NCBI GenBank assembly: GCA_934500705.1
Contig: CAKSTI010000001.1
Coordinates: 62,001-126,000 of the forward strand
Origin: an uncultured Clostridia bacterium
GTDB taxonomy: Bacteria > Bacillota > Clostridia > UMGS1810
DNA length: 64,000 nucleotides
Direction: 5' to 3'
Made by a program: the position numbers and the translations under genes. This document shows, piece by piece, positions 24,754-32,470 of the stretch. How positions within the stretch are numbered: the stretch's first letter is position 1; the number at the start of each line of letters is the position of its first letter. Under the pieces are notes generated by a model that worked only from the letters and a program-made list of their open reading frames with translations, was not told where the DNA came from and searched no databases.

Positions 24754-25653
24754 TCAATGTTTTTCCTTTAAATGTATTGCCGGCGGCAGTTTTTCGGATA
24801 TATCTGCCGGAATACTCTCCATTTTTGACTTCATAAACTTCTTTATTTCTTTTATACGCACGGCATTCTTTTCAAAGTATTGCGGAAAGGCGTGTGAAAG
24901 ACGGTTAAATATGTATCCACGCTGTTGTGCGTACTCCTTCATCTTGTTATATGCAATGATAAATTCGTTGCCCTTGCGCAGGTCAATCTTATAATCGTCG
25001 CCTGCCTGTTGCAGCATTTTCCTGCGCTGTGCGATCTCCTCGTAGAATTTTTCGGCTCTGAGGACTGCGTCGGTTATCTCCTCGCCTACTGTATCCGATA
25101 CGCTTTTTATATGTTTCTCAACTTTATCTGCGTTTTTAAAATACTTCTTTATCCGCAGCGCCTCGGCAACGGTCAGGGAAACGTCAATCGCAAATACGGC
25201 ATATATCACACCAAAAAGCGCCATACTTATCCCGTGCGGAACGAGGTTTAAAACCCTTCCGACAAACGGGTGCACCACGCAAACCGCAAAAACGCACGCC
25301 GCTCCCCATGCAAGTGAAAATTTAAGGCAGATATAGCCTTTAAGATTGTAACGGCAGTTGGAATAATCCCACCACTTGTCATTAAAAATCTTTTCGAGTG
25401 CAAAACCCGTGATATATTCAAGCGCAGACGTCAGAATTACAGAACCGGCGAATAACAGCATCAAATTGTGTTTAAGTCCGGACAGGACAAGAAGGACGGT
25501 CAGCATACCAAAGCCGTATATCGGACATACAGGCCCGTTTAAAAAGCCACGGTTTACAAACTCGCCTTTTTTAACTGCCGCATATGCCACTTCAATGCAC
25601 CAGCCGAAAAAGGCATAGACGATAAAATACCTGCTCAAATCATAAAAACTCAT
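24754..25653 (-). CDS. CmpB-like putative ABC transporter permease (PF06541 type)
   Basis: About 299 residues. The N-terminus carries 5-6 membrane helices (MSFYDLSRYFIVYAFFGWCI, then GPVCPIYGFG), the hallmark of the DUF1113/putative ABC-transporter type IV family. The C-terminal ~120 residues are a basic, helical, cytosolic tail. Function is unknown. ATG 25653 follows GGGGGAA; an upstream TTG at 25680 would overlap the pyrophosphatase gene and was rejected. Confidence 0.75.
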   Translation of the reverse strand: MSFYDLSRYFIVYAFFGWCIEVAYAAVKKGEFVNRGFLNGPVCPIYGFGMLTVLLVLSGLKHNLMLLFAGSVILTSALEYITGFALEKIFNDKWWDYSNCRYNLKGYICLKFSLAWGAACVFAVCVVHPFVGRVLNLVPHGISMALFGVIYAVFAIDVSLTVAEALRIKKYFKNADKVEKHIKSVSDTVGEEITDAVLRAEKFYEEIAQRRKMLQQAGDDYKIDLRKGNEFIIAYNKMKEYAQQRGYIFNRLSHAFPQYFEKNAVRIKEIKKFMKSKMESIPADISEKLPPAIHLKEKH

Positions 25654-25672
25654 ATGTTTCCCCCGTATTGCA

Positions 25673-26200
25673 TCAGCCAAATTTTCTTTGGTAATTTTTA
25701 AGGCAGTCGGCTATAATGCTTTTTGCCTCGGAAACCGGAAGTATATCCCCCACTTCGGTTTGTTTGCCTTCAAGGTATTTATAAACCTCAAAAAAATGTC
25801 TTATTCTGTTGAATTGGTGTGACGGTAGCTGAGATACATCTCTGCACTGTCCCAAAAGCGGGTCGTTGTCTGCAACCGCAACTATTTTTTCGTCAATTTC
25901 ATTATTGTCGAGCATCTTAATTGCACCTACCGGGTGGCATTTAACAAGGCTGAGAGGATTTAACTTGTCCTCACATATAACGAGCACATCGAGCGGGTCG
26001 CCGTCCCCGGCGAGTGTAAGAGGAATAAATCCGTAATTTTCGGGATAATGGGTCGAGGTATACAAAATTCTGTCCAAAATCAACATTCCGCTCTCTTTGT
26101 CAAGTTCGTATTTTTTCTTGCTTTCTTTCGGAATTTCAATAACCGCAACAAACTCCTCAGGGGTAACTCTGTTTTTTGAAATGTCGTGCCAAGAATTCAT
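25673..26200 (-). CDS. ppa: Inorganic pyrophosphatase, family I
   Basis: About 175 residues. It hydrolyses pyrophosphate to phosphate. The family signature DGDPLDVLV with its three metal-binding Asp is present, along with the substrate-binding YPENYGFIP and the Lys-rich N-terminal segment (IPKESKKKYELD). ATG 26200 is 9 bases after AAAGGA; the GTG at 26218 overlaps that site. It lies between the sulfatase and CmpB-like genes, 27 bases after the former. Confidence 0.93.
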   Translation of the reverse strand: MNSWHDISKNRVTPEEFVAVIEIPKESKKKYELDKESGMLILDRILYTSTHYPENYGFIPLTLAGDGDPLDVLVICEDKLNPLSLVKCHPVGAIKMLDNNEIDEKIVAVADNDPLLGQCRDVSQLPSHQFNRIRHFFEVYKYLEGKQTEVGDILPVSEAKSIIADCLKNYQRKFG

Positions 26201-26227
26201 ATTCAAATATCCTTTCACAATTATCTA

Positions 26228-28213
26228 CTATTGAATTGTGTCCGTTTCCTTTACAACATATTCATCGGTTCTGCCGAGAACAAATTTGTCACTGCACACC
26301 TGTGCAACATATATTTTGTCATCGGGCGCCACAACAGTTTTGGAGAGCATAAGTGTGTTTGTATCAACATATGTTGCGGAAACCTGGGCGTCGTTTACAA
26401 ACACTTTGCTCTTTTCGGTAAATCCGCTGCCCTTAATGCAGGTTGCAGTCTCTCCGACCGATGCGCCGGTAATGTATATCGGGTCGATGCCGAATTTAAT
26501 CTGCGTGGGAGCAAACGGTGAAACGCCGCCGTAAGCGTAGTTATTGCCGTAAAGCTCGTCGTACATCAATGTCTGCAATGCGTCGGAATAGTCCGGTCTG
26601 TCGCTGTAATATCTGTGCAGCCTGTTTATATATCCGCAGTTAAAGCCGAGCTTTTCGGTCATCTTGGCAGTTAGCTGATATGCGTACAAATCCTCTCTTT
26701 GCGGTTCGTTGGCGGCGTAATTTGACCACACAACATATTCCGTTTGGAAAAGATTGTTATTTTCGAGCTGTTCCTTTGATATGCTCATAGCCGGCAAATG
26801 GTCGCCGTAAAGCACCAAAACCGTCGGCTCTTTAAAGTTTTTGAGCGTATTTACAAGCTCTGCAACAAATTCGTCCATCTCGTGCAGTTGGTTGATATAG
26901 TATTCAAAGCCAATTTTATACTCCTCATTATCCATACCGGAAACAACGGATATTGTCTGGGTGTCGTCGATAACTTCGGTGGGATATTTTCCGTGGCTTT
27001 GAACCGAAACTGCAAACACCATATCTCTGCCTGTTGTGGAATTTAAGCATTTCATTATCTCTCCGGTAAGGATTTTGTCCTTTGCCCAGTTTTTGGGATT
27101 GCGCTCAACGTCGTGCATATATTCAACCGGAGTAAAGGTGTCAAATCCAAGGTTCGGGTAGTTTAAATTTCTGTCATAAAACGTACCGGTATGGTCGTGA
27201 ACGGCGTGCGTCGAATAGCCGTAGTTTTTAAGGTCATAGCAAATCGAGCTTGCCGTGTGTTTGAGGGTTATTGTTTTATACGGATACTCGCACGTGCCGA
27301 ACATTGCAACGCTCATTCCTGTGAGCATTTCAAACTCCGCATTGCACGTACCGCCGCCGAGTCCGGGTATTCTGAGATAACCGGAAGGGCAACTGTTTTT
27401 AAGCGCCGTAAAATTGGGAATGGGGTCCTCGTTATAGACAACGTTTTTGAGCTTTTTTACATCAAAAAACGATTCAAGCTGAACGTAAACGATATTGGGT
27501 TCAACCTTTGGCTGAGGATAGACAACATCGTCGATGCTGTCGATTATCTGCTTAACACGTTCCTCACTGTAATCCGCCGGTTTATCAACGCCACGGTTTA
27601 CGGCACTGCTCGAAAAGCAATAGGCAAAGCCGTAGTTTTTATACGCCTCCGGGAGATTGGCAAAACATTCCGGATTTTTGTATATACTGTATGATGACCA
27701 CATTGCTCCGACGCAGAAAATCAAGGTTGCTCCGAGAAAAACAAAACCGCTCTTGTATTTCGGTTCAACCTTGGGGGCACGCCGCCACACAAGCACGCCG
27801 ACGATTATTGCCACAATAACCGACGTTACTATATTTACAACCTGAATAGGCTTAACGTATGCGTTCATAACGTCAAGAGCCGATTTGATTATGGAGAAAT
27901 CTACCGCAGCAAGCGGCGTATTCCTGTACGTGAGAATAACGCTGTTTGTGACTCCGAGAGCCGTCCACAGCATAATTACTATCGAAAGCAAAAAATACCT
28001 TCTCCTAAACAGCAGGCACGGAGAAATTGTGCAAAGTATAATTGCAAAATTCGACATAAAATACCGAACGTGATAGAACATAAAACTAAATCCCGCTTTT
28101 ACGGAATGACGGCTGAGAATTTCTATAAGCAATGTCAAAACGAAAGAGATGACAATGCACATACAAAATTCATTTTTACATATTTTTTTAACTGTATCTT
28201 TAACTTTATTCAT
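26228..28213 (-). CDS. LTA-synthase-like membrane sulfatase with C-terminal TIG-like domain
   Basis: A 661-residue protein. Five membrane helices occupy residues ~15-190. The extracellular alkaline-phosphatase-fold domain starts at PNIVYVQLESFFDV (metal-binding Glu), with the catalytic Thr in GGGTCNAEFEMLTGM and ligands in VHDHTGTFYDRN and LYGDHLPAM. Enzymes of this group move glycerol-phosphate from phosphatidylglycerol to lipoteichoic acid or other polymers. The last ~95 residues (FGIDPIYITGASVGETATCI, then KGSGFTEKSKVFVND) look like an IPT/TIG beta-sandwich, unusual for LtaS. It is first in its operon and has a good promoter. Confidence 0.85.
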   Translation of the reverse strand: MNKVKDTVKKICKNEFCMCIVISFVLTLLIEILSRHSVKAGFSFMFYHVRYFMSNFAIILCTISPCLLFRRRYFLLSIVIMLWTALGVTNSVILTYRNTPLAAVDFSIIKSALDVMNAYVKPIQVVNIVTSVIVAIIVGVLVWRRAPKVEPKYKSGFVFLGATLIFCVGAMWSSYSIYKNPECFANLPEAYKNYGFAYCFSSSAVNRGVDKPADYSEERVKQIIDSIDDVVYPQPKVEPNIVYVQLESFFDVKKLKNVVYNEDPIPNFTALKNSCPSGYLRIPGLGGGTCNAEFEMLTGMSVAMFGTCEYPYKTITLKHTASSICYDLKNYGYSTHAVHDHTGTFYDRNLNYPNLGFDTFTPVEYMHDVERNPKNWAKDKILTGEIMKCLNSTTGRDMVFAVSVQSHGKYPTEVIDDTQTISVVSGMDNEEYKIGFEYYINQLHEMDEFVAELVNTLKNFKEPTVLVLYGDHLPAMSISKEQLENNNLFQTEYVVWSNYAANEPQREDLYAYQLTAKMTEKLGFNCGYINRLHRYYSDRPDYSDALQTLMYDELYGNNYAYGGVSPFAPTQIKFGIDPIYITGASVGETATCIKGSGFTEKSKVFVNDAQVSATYVDTNTLMLSKTVVAPDDKIYVAQVCSDKFVLGRTDEYVVKETDTIQ

Positions 28214-28259
28214 ATGCTAATCTGCCTCCGATAATGCTTTTAAAAAAACACCATAGGTA

Positions 28260-28288
28260 ATTATAACACAGCAGAATTTAATTTTCAA
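28260..28288 (-). promoter_or_regulatory. Sigma-A-type promoter of the LTA-synthase/ppa operon
   Basis: On the minus strand: TTGAAA (28283-28288), 17-base spacer, TATAAT (28260-28265). It lies about 50 bases before the ATG of the sulfatase gene. Confidence 0.75.
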
Positions 28289-28317
28289 GAATTTTATTTT
28301 AAATTTGACTATATTTT

Positions 28318-28344
28318 AAAAGCGCCGTCGGTCGGCGGCGCTTT
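28318..28344 (-). terminator. Intrinsic terminator after pfkB
   Basis: Arms AAAGCGCCG and CGGCGCTTT around an 8-base GC-rich loop. A T-rich run follows on the minus strand. It separates the pfkB operon from the sulfatase promoter. Confidence 0.8.
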
Positions 28345-28356
28345 GTATAAATAACG

Positions 28357-29304
28357 TTATTTAAGTTCTTGGGGGTAAGAGTCGATTGCACCGTGCTTTT
28401 GAACGCTTTCGGCGCAGTACCTGTTTGACGTTCTCAAAAACTCTGACAGTTTATCTTTGCCGATACAGTCAAGATGCTCACGGTCTATTCCGTTTCTGTG
28501 CAGGTTATAAAGAAACGAACCCACAAAGGCATCTCCTGCACCGGTGGTATCTGTTGCGCACACATTCTCAGACGGTGCGCTTGCCTCACAATTTTCGGTT
28601 ACGGCATATGCGCCTTTTTCGCCGCAGGTGCATATGACAATTTTGCAAAATTCGAGCAGACCTTTACAGCCTTTCTCAACATCGTCGGTTCCGGTGATAA
28701 ATTTTATCTCATTGTCCGAGAGCTTTACAATGTCGGACTTTGGCAAAAACTCCCAAATTGCACGTTTAAGCATTTGGGCGTCGTTCCACAGGGGCAGCCG
28801 CACATTCGGGTCAAAACTTATTATTGCCCCACTCTCGGCGGCAATATCTATGGCTCTGTTATGCGCCTGTTTCATAGGGAAATTTCCAAGCGAAACCGAG
28901 CAGAAGTGCAGTGCAAAGCAATCGTCAAAAACTTTCCCGGACAAATTATCCTCACTGTAAAGCATATCCGCCGACGGGTTTCTGTAAAACGAAAATTCTC
29001 TGTTGCCGTTTGCCTCCAAGCTGACAAATGCAAGAGCCGTATTTGCTTTGTTTGTGAATTTGACATTTTTAATACCGATGTTATACTTTTCGAGTTCATC
29101 GGCAATTTTATGACCGAACGGGTCATCGCCAAGCTGAGTAATCAGCTGTGTTTTTCCGCCAAGTTTGGCAAACGCTCCGAGGACATTTGCCGGTGCACCG
29201 CCGATTTTGGGCGAAAATGACTTGACCTCGGCAAACGAACAGCCTGTTTCGCTCGGTATAAAGTCGATAAGTGCCTCCCCTATTGCAAATAGCGTGTTAT
29301 TCAT
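28357..29304 (-). CDS. PfkB-family carbohydrate kinase (fructokinase-like)
   Basis: A 315-residue ribokinase/PfkB kinase. The first signature is GGAPANVLGAFAKLGG (residues ~35-50), and the second is ATDTTGAGDAFVGSFL with the catalytic base Asp. It resembles bacterial fructokinases and 2-keto-3-deoxygluconate kinases; the sugar is not fixed. Its ATG overlaps the dehydrogenase stop (ATGA). It pairs with the polyol-type dehydrogenase, suggesting oxidation of a polyol then phosphorylation of the resulting ketose (inference). Confidence 0.85.
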   Translation of the reverse strand: MNNTLFAIGEALIDFIPSETGCSFAEVKSFSPKIGGAPANVLGAFAKLGGKTQLITQLGDDPFGHKIADELEKYNIGIKNVKFTNKANTALAFVSLEANGNREFSFYRNPSADMLYSEDNLSGKVFDDCFALHFCSVSLGNFPMKQAHNRAIDIAAESGAIISFDPNVRLPLWNDAQMLKRAIWEFLPKSDIVKLSDNEIKFITGTDDVEKGCKGLLEFCKIVICTCGEKGAYAVTENCEASAPSENVCATDTTGAGDAFVGSFLYNLHRNGIDREHLDCIGKDKLSEFLRTSNRYCAESVQKHGAIDSYPQELK

Positions 29305-30323
29305 TCTGCGTTGCCTCCTATTATGAATTTCCCTTTTCTGCGCAGATTGCGGTTGGACAAAATCTGCGGCAGTGCTTCGAGCTTTTCGACAGAATATATC
29401 ATTGATTTTACGTCAATCCGCTTGGAGTCAATCATTTCAACCGCTCTCTGCTGGGTGTAGGGATTTATGTATGATGATTTAATTGTAAGTTCTTTTTTGA
29501 AAATCTCAAACGGTTTTATATTTAGAATATCATTCGGCGCACAGAGTCCGAAAAACATCACCGTTGCTTTTTTGCCGGCAAGGTGAACCGCCTGCTCCAT
29601 TGTTTCAATCTTTCCGACACATTCTATAACCTTTGTTATGCTAAAATTTTCATATAGCATCTTTTCGGCGTCTTTATCATTCGGGTCTATGCAGAGTAAC
29701 GCACCCAAATTTTGAGCAAGTTCCCGCTTTGCTTTCTCCGGTTCTATGGCAATTACTTTTGCCGCACCGGCTGTTTTTGCAAGCTGTATCATTATTAAGC
29801 CTATCATTCCGCAGCCAATTACAGCCACGGTATCGTCGGTTTGTATGTTGCACAGGTCAATGCCGTGCAGACAGCAGGAAACAGGCTCTGCCATAGCCGC
29901 CTCCTCAAACGAGGTCGTGTCGGCGATTTTGTAAATCTGACTCCGTGGTACTGCACAATACTGCGAAAAACCGCCGTTTACGGTTGTTCCGATGCCCACG
30001 ATATTTTCACAGAAGTGGTTAAGACCCTTTCTGCAATAATAGCATTTTCCGCACGGCAAATTGGGGTCAATGCACACTCTGTCGCCAACGCAGATGCCGT
30101 CAGTGCTTTCTCCCGTTTCAACAACAATTCCCGAAAACTCGTGTCCGAGGACAGTTCCGGGCGGTGTTGCGGCGGCTCCCTCGTCACCGTCGAAAATATG
30201 AACGTCTGTACCACAAATTCCGCAAGCCATTACCTTGACGAGCACCTCGTCGGGGCGCACGTCCGGTACTGCTATATTTTCAATCCTTATGTTTCCTTTT
30301 TCGTAAAATACTGCTGATTTCAT
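29301..30323 (-). CDS. Zinc-dependent medium-chain alcohol/polyol dehydrogenase
   Basis: A 340-residue medium-chain dehydrogenase like sorbitol or threonine dehydrogenase. The catalytic zinc site is CGICGTDVHIFDG with GHEFSG; the four structural-zinc Cys are in DPNLPCGKCYYCRKGLNHFC. The NAD-binding loop reads VAVIGCGMIGLIMIQLA and ends in an acidic residue (AIEPEK), favouring NAD. It is co-transcribed with pfkB. The fragment upstream is a histidinol-phosphatase remnant. Confidence 0.88.
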   Translation of the reverse strand: MKSAVFYEKGNIRIENIAVPDVRPDEVLVKVMACGICGTDVHIFDGDEGAAATPPGTVLGHEFSGIVVETGESTDGICVGDRVCIDPNLPCGKCYYCRKGLNHFCENIVGIGTTVNGGFSQYCAVPRSQIYKIADTTSFEEAAMAEPVSCCLHGIDLCNIQTDDTVAVIGCGMIGLIMIQLAKTAGAAKVIAIEPEKAKRELAQNLGALLCIDPNDKDAEKMLYENFSITKVIECVGKIETMEQAVHLAGKKATVMFFGLCAPNDILNIKPFEIFKKELTIKSSYINPYTQQRAVEMIDSKRIDVKSMIYSVEKLEALPQILSNRNLRRKGKFIIGGNAE

Positions 30324-30337
30324 AAAATTATTCTCCC

Positions 30338-30750
30338 TTAAATTTCAAACGGTATAGCACGCCTGTTTTTATAATAGTACACGCTCTCAAATCCGAGTTC
30401 TGCAATGAATTTATAAAGGCAGTCAAATGAAAGAGCAGTGTTTTCGGCGATATGAGCATCAGAGCCCGTGGTTATAAGGTAACCGCCGAGCGACTTATAC
30501 AATTCAACAACCCACTCCTCCGGCAGCAGCTTGGAGTATTTGCCGCCGCACATACACGAGGTGTTGAGTTCGAGGGCAATGTTATTGCGAACGATATATT
30601 TAAGTATTTCCGTAATTTTTCTTTCGTACCTTTTGCAATCAATACCCAATCCGAATTTTCCGTTTATGTATCTCAACGGACACGTGAGGTGGGCAAGTAT
30701 GTCAATGTCGCATTTTTCAAGCATACAGATAACATCATCAAGGTATTTGT
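30338..30750 (-). pseudogene. 3' half of a PHP-family histidinol-phosphatase gene (truncated)
   Basis: The reading YLDDVICMLEKCDIDILAHL followed by PLRYINGKFGLGID, ELNTSCMCGG and the metal-binding TTGSDAHIAEN matches the C-terminal half of HisK/HisJ histidinol phosphatases. The N-terminal half with the first PHP motif (HxH) is absent: going upstream the match stops near 30750, and a stop is met at 30800. A start at ATG 30724 would leave 128 residues, too few for an active barrel. It adjoins a DeoR fragment on the other strand. Confidence 0.8.
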
Positions 30751-30752
30751 TT

Positions 30753-30983
30753 AATGCGGACGCCGTATTTTTCTCGTGCCGTGGAATTTCTGCCGACGGT
30801 TACATTACCGATATTTCCGAGGCGGAAAACAATGTCCGCAGGCGAATGATAGCACGCTCCGACAGGTCGTACTTACTGTGCGCTGACAAAAAGGTCGGCA
30901 AAAAGTTTTTTCATAATCTTTGCACAACAAAGGACATTACAGGTGTAATCAGCAATGCACCGCTCCCCGAATTTGATTTTTAG
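30753..30983 (+). pseudogene. 3' end of a DeoR-family regulator gene (truncated)
   Basis: The plus strand reads NADAVFFSCRGISADGYITD, then EAENNVRRRMIARSDRSYLLCADKKVGKKFFHNLC and ends VISNAPLPEFDF-stop. That is the C-terminal third of a DeoR sugar-phosphate-responsive repressor (ADxxFFSCRGIS, SDKVGKxxFH). The winged helix and the rest of the sensor domain are missing. An uninterrupted reading starting at 30531 exists, but its first part is antisense to the histidinol-phosphatase remnant. The two remnants meet at about 30750. Confidence 0.8.
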
Positions 30984-30995
30984 CCGGCTAAACGC

Positions 30996-31030
30996 AAAAG
31001 CACCGGGCGCATTATGCGTTCGGTGTTTTT
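30996..31030. terminator. Stem-loop after dapA, usable on both strands
   Basis: AAAAGCACCG...CGCA pairs with TGCG...CGGTGTTTTT around a 3-base loop, with a two-base mismatch bulge. T-runs follow on both strands. It closes dapA (-) and the DeoR remnant (+). Confidence 0.7.
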
Positions 31031-31045
31031 GCAATCAAGGTATTC

Positions 31046-31933
31046 TCAGTCTATTAAATTATGCTCACGCATAGCCGATTTTAAAAGTTCAAGGTGTTCG
31101 TCCGACATATCGTAGAGCGGAAGCCTCAGTTTGCCTGCATTAAAGCCCATAAGGTTAAGTGCGGTTTTAACGGGAATTGGGTTAACTTCACAAAACAGCG
31201 CACTTATCAGGCGCTCGTATTTGAGTTGCAGTTTGCCGGCATCTCTAAATTTGTCGTCAAGGCACAGCATACACATATCGTGAATTTGCTTTGGCATAAT
31301 GTTGGAAATTACCGACACAACGCCCTTTGCGCCGACGCTCATAAGCGGAACGATAATGTCGTCATTGCCGGAATAAACGTCCAGCTTATCCCCGGTTTCT
31401 GCTATAATCTGCGCCGCTCTTGCAACATTGCCGGTTGCCTCTTTTATGGCAACAATGTTTTCAATTTTTGCAAGTTCGCACACGGTTTCCGTTTTCAAAT
31501 CCACTCCCGTACGTGACGGTACGTTGTATAGTATGGAAGGCAAATCAACCGATGCCGCCAGTGTTTCATAGTGCTTTAAGAGTCCACGCTGTGTGGTTTT
31601 GTTATAATACGGTGTGACCCACAAAAGTCCGTCCGCACCACGTTTGTATGCTTCTTTATTCATCATTACGGCGTGCTCTGTGTTGTTACTGCCTGTTCCG
31701 GCAATTACGGGGACACGCTTTGCCGTATGAGCAACGGCAAATTCTATTGCATCAAGATGTTCTTTGTCTTCAAGTGTAGGTGCTTCGCCCGTTGTGCAGC
31801 ACACAAAAAGCGCATCTGTTCCGTTCTCTATCTGAAAATCAATAAGTTTGCCGAGTGCGTCAAAGTCAACGCCTTTTTCGTTAAGCGGTGTAACCAATGC
31901 AACACCGGCGCCTGTAAAAATAGTTTTTTTCAT
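31046..31933 (-). CDS. dapA: 4-hydroxy-tetrahydrodipicolinate synthase DapA
   Basis: A 295-residue, full-length aldolase. It condenses pyruvate with aspartate semialdehyde in the lysine and diaminopimelate pathway needed for peptidoglycan. The Schiff-base Lys is in VAIKEATGN, the Tyr in LYNVPSRTG and the Thr-Thr pair in CCTTGEAPTL. GGAGG precedes the ATG. It stands alone, with a possible promoter overlapping the end of the SOD gene. Confidence 0.93.
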   Translation of the reverse strand: MKKTIFTGAGVALVTPLNEKGVDFDALGKLIDFQIENGTDALFVCCTTGEAPTLEDKEHLDAIEFAVAHTAKRVPVIAGTGSNNTEHAVMMNKEAYKRGADGLLWVTPYYNKTTQRGLLKHYETLAASVDLPSILYNVPSRTGVDLKTETVCELAKIENIVAIKEATGNVARAAQIIAETGDKLDVYSGNDDIIVPLMSVGAKGVVSVISNIMPKQIHDMCMLCLDDKFRDAGKLQLKYERLISALFCEVNPIPVKTALNLMGFNAGKLRLPLYDMSDEHLELLKSAMREHNLID

Positions 31934-31981
31934 AATCCACCTCCGAAAATTATGCTTCCATAGTTAAATTTTACCACAAAT

Positions 31982-32009
31982 ATGTTACAAAATTATCACA
32001 TAATGTCAA
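31982..32009 (-). promoter_or_regulatory. Possible dapA promoter
   Basis: On the minus strand: TTGACA (32004-32009), 16-base spacer, TAACAT (31982-31987). It begins at the last codons of the SOD gene and lies about 50 bases from the dapA ATG. Confidence 0.45.
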
Positions 32010-32449
32010 TTTTTAACAATTATTCCACAGGCAATTTTTTCACCCGAATTACCCGACGGCTGTGTTGTAAAATCGTCAACGCTATCGTGAATTATAACCG
32101 TCCGCCCTATCACGTCTTTAACCGCAAAGCGGTTTGTGAGCACCTGCGCATATGCACAGCCGTCGTTTGAAAAGAGCGGCGGCAAATCGCCGGCGTGATA
32201 AGGGTGAAAGGAGTTATCGGGGTTGTAGTGCATTTTTGCATCGGCAAATTCGTCCTCGACATTTCCGGTACAGCTTGTTCCGGAATGTATATGAAACGCA
32301 TATATTCCCCTGTCGGCAGGCAGTCCGCAAATATTTGCGGTAACGAGTACGCCTCTTGGCGTTTGTCTGAAAGTAACGATGCCGTTTATATCCGGGAAAG
32401 CCTTTCCGCCCCGCACCCGTGCACGGGCTGCTGTGTAATGCTTTTGCAT
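32006..32449 (-). CDS. Cu/Zn superoxide dismutase-family protein without signal peptide
   Basis: About 147 residues. It keeps the ligand pattern of Cu/Zn SOD: FHIHSG, HYNP, a His in SFHPYHAGD with the Asp, and VIIHDSVDDF; the electrostatic-loop Gly-Asn and the EKIACGII end are also kept. No signal peptide or membrane anchor is visible, although most bacterial SodC proteins are exported. ATG 32449 is chosen because the GTG at 32458 lies in the GAGGTGA ribosome site. It starts 21 bases after the stop of the large surface-protein gene and is probably the last gene of that operon. Confidence 0.82.
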   Translation of the reverse strand: MQKHYTAARARVRGGKAFPDINGIVTFRQTPRGVLVTANICGLPADRGIYAFHIHSGTSCTGNVEDEFADAKMHYNPDNSFHPYHAGDLPPLFSNDGCAYAQVLTNRFAVKDVIGRTVIIHDSVDDFTTQPSGNSGEKIACGIIVKN

Positions 32450-32470
32450 AAAAATCACCTCAGTGATAAT

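Noticed and set aside
28474..29220. A 248-codon plus-strand reading opposite pfkB
   Set aside because: It is antisense to a clear PfkB kinase with both signatures. No family resemblance and no ribosome site.
30531..30983. An open 150-codon reading on the plus strand across the hisK/deoR junction
   Set aside because: Only its C-terminal part resembles a protein family (DeoR). The first ~70 codons are the antisense of the histidinol-phosphatase remnant, so it is a chance fusion and not a gene.
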